From positions 1 through 57,068 of the forward strand of contig JABYQS010000208.1 of the NCBI GenBank assembly GCA_022592435.1: a DNA stretch of 57,068 nucleotides, given 5' to 3'. The DNA is from Cerioporus squamosus (taxonomy: Eukaryota; Basidiomycota; Agaricomycetes; Polyporales; Polyporaceae). Below the pieces are notes generated by a model, which searched no databases, had not been told where the DNA came from, and saw only the letters and a list, made by a program, of their open reading frames with translations. Made by a program: the position numbers and the translations under genes. Shown here in pieces: positions 54,720 to 57,068 of the stretch. The stretch's first letter is position 1. Every line of letters starts with the position of its first letter.

Positions 54720-56144
54720 ATGTCTATCAACCCGCCTGCCTTGATTCTGGTGAGTACTCATACTGATCAGTGCACCGCTGTGAGCCTTACCAGCGTGGAT
54801 CCCTAGGTTACCGGAGCCTCCGGCTTTCTGGCCACGCATATCGTGACGCAGCTGCTCGATGGTGGTTACCGCGTCAGAGGGTGAGAACTCTCTCCCTTGC
54901 GTCTACACCAGCCGACTCACTCTTGAGCAGCACCGCACGTGGCGCAAAGCTCGATCTCCTCCGCGAGCACTTCAAGTCAAATCCAACTTTGAGGCCGTGA
55001 AGATAGATGACATTGCTACCGGCGACTTTTCCGCTGCCCTCAAAGGTGTGTTCGCTGCCTGCGGCGTTCGCTACTGGCACTTACTTACCTCGGCCTCCCA
55101 TCCGCCCTCTATAGGTGTCAACGCTGTCATTCATGCGGCGTCGCCTCTAGTTGGGAAGGCAGCACCTGCTGAACAAATCCAGGTGCGTTAGCTGCTGGAT
55201 CGATTGACAATGACAATCTGATGTCTGTGAAACTCAGGGCGCAGTTGAAGGCACACTAAACGTGCTTCGTCAGGCCATTGCCGCAGGCATCTACAGGCTG
55301 TCGTGACGAGCAGCTGGGCTACGCTTTTGGATCGTGAGTACCCCAGTGAGACCGACACGTAACCTGTGTGCTCATACCGTTCTAGCCGACCACAAGGACG
55401 TATTCACGGGCATCACGTTCACCGAGAAAAGTAAGTGCTTCGTGGACGTACCAAACCTCCGCTGACCAACGCATCCAGACTATGGGAAGGCGACCCGCGA
55501 GGACCTCATCAACGGCAACCACAACCCCTTCTACACCTACATGGGCAGCAAGATCCTCGCTGAAGAGGCTGCTTGGAAGTTCGCCGAGGAGCATCCGCAA
55601 TTCGACCTCGCCACGAGTGCGTCGTCCATCATCCCTTAAAATGTGTACGCAACTGACCTCGACTCGGCCCAGTTAACCCTCCTTTCCTATTCGGGAAGTT
55701 CCTCCTCCACCCTGGCAACGGTCCGAGCTCCCTCGGCTCGAACTCTATCCTCTACCAGCTCATCGCCGGTGAGGGTGGACGCCCGCTCCCGGACCAAGCT
55801 TCCCCCGAGTACTGCCACGTCTCGGACGCCGCTCGCGCCCACATCCTCGCGCTGAAGCTCCCGAAGCTCCCCGCCGGCGCGGACGTCCGCACTAAGCGGT
55901 TCATCGTCGCGGCCCGGTGCCGGCTGTCTACACCGAGGTGGTCAAATACGTCGCCGAGAAGTATCCGGAGCTGAAGGACCGCCTCCCGACGCTGGAGAAC
56001 GCCCCTCCGCTGCCCGGACCGTTGTCGAAGAGCGACACTACACGGGCTAGGGAGGTGCTCGGGATCAACGAGTATATTGGATTGGAGGAGACTCTCGACG
56101 AGACCATCAAGTCGCTCCTCGAGGTCGAGAAGTCGTGGAATTGA
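54720..56144 (+). CDS. NAD(P)-dependent reductase, dihydroflavonol reductase/GRE2-like; three frameshifts
   Basis: Extended-SDR oxidoreductase of the kind that reduces ketones or aldehydes. Exons: 54720-54749, 54807-54880, 54931-55045, 55115-55182, 55238-55333, 55386-55430, 55479-55616 and 55673-56144. Rossmann motif VTGASGFLATHIVTQLLDGG, then YRVRGTARGAK, VNAVIHAASPLVG, catalytic VTSSWATLLD and YMGSKILAEEAAWKF (YxxxK), and NPPFLFGKFLLHPGNGPSS with C-terminal TIKSLLEVEKSWN. The frame slips at about 54980 (SNP-NFEAVKIDD), about 55300 (GIYRL-VVTSSW) and about 55912 (RFIVA-PVPAVYTEV), each by one base, with conserved sequence on both sides. Probably active if these are sequence errors; substrate unknown. 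Confidence 0.85.
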
Positions 56145-56589
56145 ACCTTGTACCTGCACGCTCCGAGCGACCTGTAGATCGATTTGGTTTGACACAACCG
56201 CACGAGCTCAATTGATCATGGAATTACTATCCGCTGTGCCCTTACGCCGCTTCCTCGGCCTTGACCTGCTTACGAGCAGTCCGCTGAAGAGTATTATCCC
56301 TGACAGTAGCCGTTCCCGCACACTCTGGACCTCTACGTACATTACACATACGTGAACCATGATTTCGTTGATTAGTCCTCTCTTCCTCCACATGAATTTA
56401 ACTTACTGGCCCCAGTCGGACTTGCTACTCAATAGGCAGCCTCGGTGACCATCAGACTTTCGCAAAGCCTCCCGTTACTATGTGGACTGCGACCATGGTC
56501 GTGCCTCCCCCTGAAGCCGCGTCAATTTGTTATTAAAATCACGTTTCCTTCGCATACGTCTGGGATGACGCATATAACCTGCTCCCAGA
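56145..56589. other. Intergenic between convergent genes
   Basis: 3' regions of the reductase and of the SET-tail copy. Nothing recognised. Confidence 0.45.
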
Positions 56590-57068
56590 CTATCCGGCTT
56601 CAAGATCGTCTTCCTTCTCATCCGCCCCCAACAAGTCCTCCTCGTCAAGCGTCTCCTCTCCATCCCCGTCATCCCCTGCGACCTCCGCATCGAACCGCTC
56701 CTCGTCGCTGCTCGGCACGTCGCAGTTCGGCCCAGTACCCTCGCCATAGCCTAACGCACTCCGCCCTTCTTCACCTCCTTGGCTGGCACAATAACAAAGC
56801 GCGAGTCAGCCCGCCAGTGCGAACGCCAAGACACTAGAGCGAGGTTCGGAACACTCACAGCCCAAAAGTTATCCGCGGGTCTCCGTCCACCACCGTCGCT
56901 GCAGCGTATCTGGTTCGGCATACGGAAGGAACGGCAAGAGGCGATTGAGAGAACTGGACTCAGCTCTGCCTGGGCGTTCAGCTTGTCCTTCTCCAGCGAG
57001 TCGTTCAGCACCGCGTCGGGTCTCGACCGTTGCGGCGTCGAGGATGCCGCTGTTGTCGTTGAGCGAAA
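56590..57068 (-). pseudogene. Decayed second copy of the SET C-terminus (partial, runs off window)
   Basis: The minus strand enters with ILDAATVETR, then after a slip VLNDSLEKDKLNA, matching DAATVGNATRCLNDSLVDKAKLN of the E(z)-like gene 5.8 kb away and alignable at the DNA level. Next comes VVDGDPRITFGL before a GTGAGT donor (compare VDGDRRIGLW). After an acceptor GTGCCAG comes a slipped GYGEGYWAE-like stretch (compare DYGTGYWADDD) and an acidic tail (SSDEERFDAEVAGDDGDGEE) that stops at 56590-56592. The same intron after the GDxRI motif is kept. Frame slips and altered catalytic residues point to a pseudogene; its 5' part lies beyond the window. Confidence 0.72.

Overview
The window is genomic DNA of a filamentous basidiomycete, most likely an Agaricomycete (mushroom or polypore lineage). 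The evidence is gene architecture and content. Genes are split by many 45-100 nt GT-AG introns with CTNAY branch sites, coding DNA is GC-rich, and F-box/LRR proteins, a DUF6533 seven-helix protein, a BTB protein and cysteine-rich small secreted proteins recur. No bacterial, organellar or viral features are seen. Exon models were built by hand from splice motifs, reading phase and comparison between paralogues in the window.

Layout. 0-6 kb: a 5'-truncated, frameshifted GOLPH3/Vps74 copy, a tRNA-Leu(AAG), and an atypical long G-alpha subunit that lacks the switch II glutamine. 6-11.3 kb: a minus-strand block with two small secreted cysteine-rich proteins (SSPs) flanked by an unrecognised gene and its degenerate copy. 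12.4-15.4 kb: two tandem short-chain dehydrogenases (SDRs). 15.9-20.3 kb: a BTB protein, a small secreted protein and a DUF6533 membrane protein. 21-24.3 kb: a third SDR (inverted) and a third SSP. 25.3-34.2 kb: two cupin paralogues bracket two F-box proteins, a glutathione transferase and a short PIF1-helicase-derived gene, followed by a 10-bp tandem array. 34.8-38.3 kb: the CCAAT-binding subunit HAP3 and another F-box protein. 40-43.5 kb: an UNC93-like transporter and a roughly 380-bp MITE-like element. 44.8-53.9 kb: housekeeping genes, namely tRNA ligase TRL1, exocyst EXO70 and an Enhancer-of-zeste-like SET methyltransferase convergent with EXO70. 54.6-57 kb: a dihydroflavonol-reductase-like dehydrogenase and a decayed second copy of the SET tail running off the right end.

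The most striking observation is that all three SSP paralogues can only be read consistently if each contains a separate 7-nucleotide internal exon. This exon encodes a conserved tyrosine inside a CxxC-x2-Y-x4-C motif. A second window-wide pattern is single-base indels, often in G or C runs, in otherwise well-conserved genes (TRL1, EXO70, UNC93-like, the reductase). Some of these probably reflect sequence error rather than gene death, whereas the GOLPH3 and SET-tail copies also lack whole regions and look like true pseudogenes.
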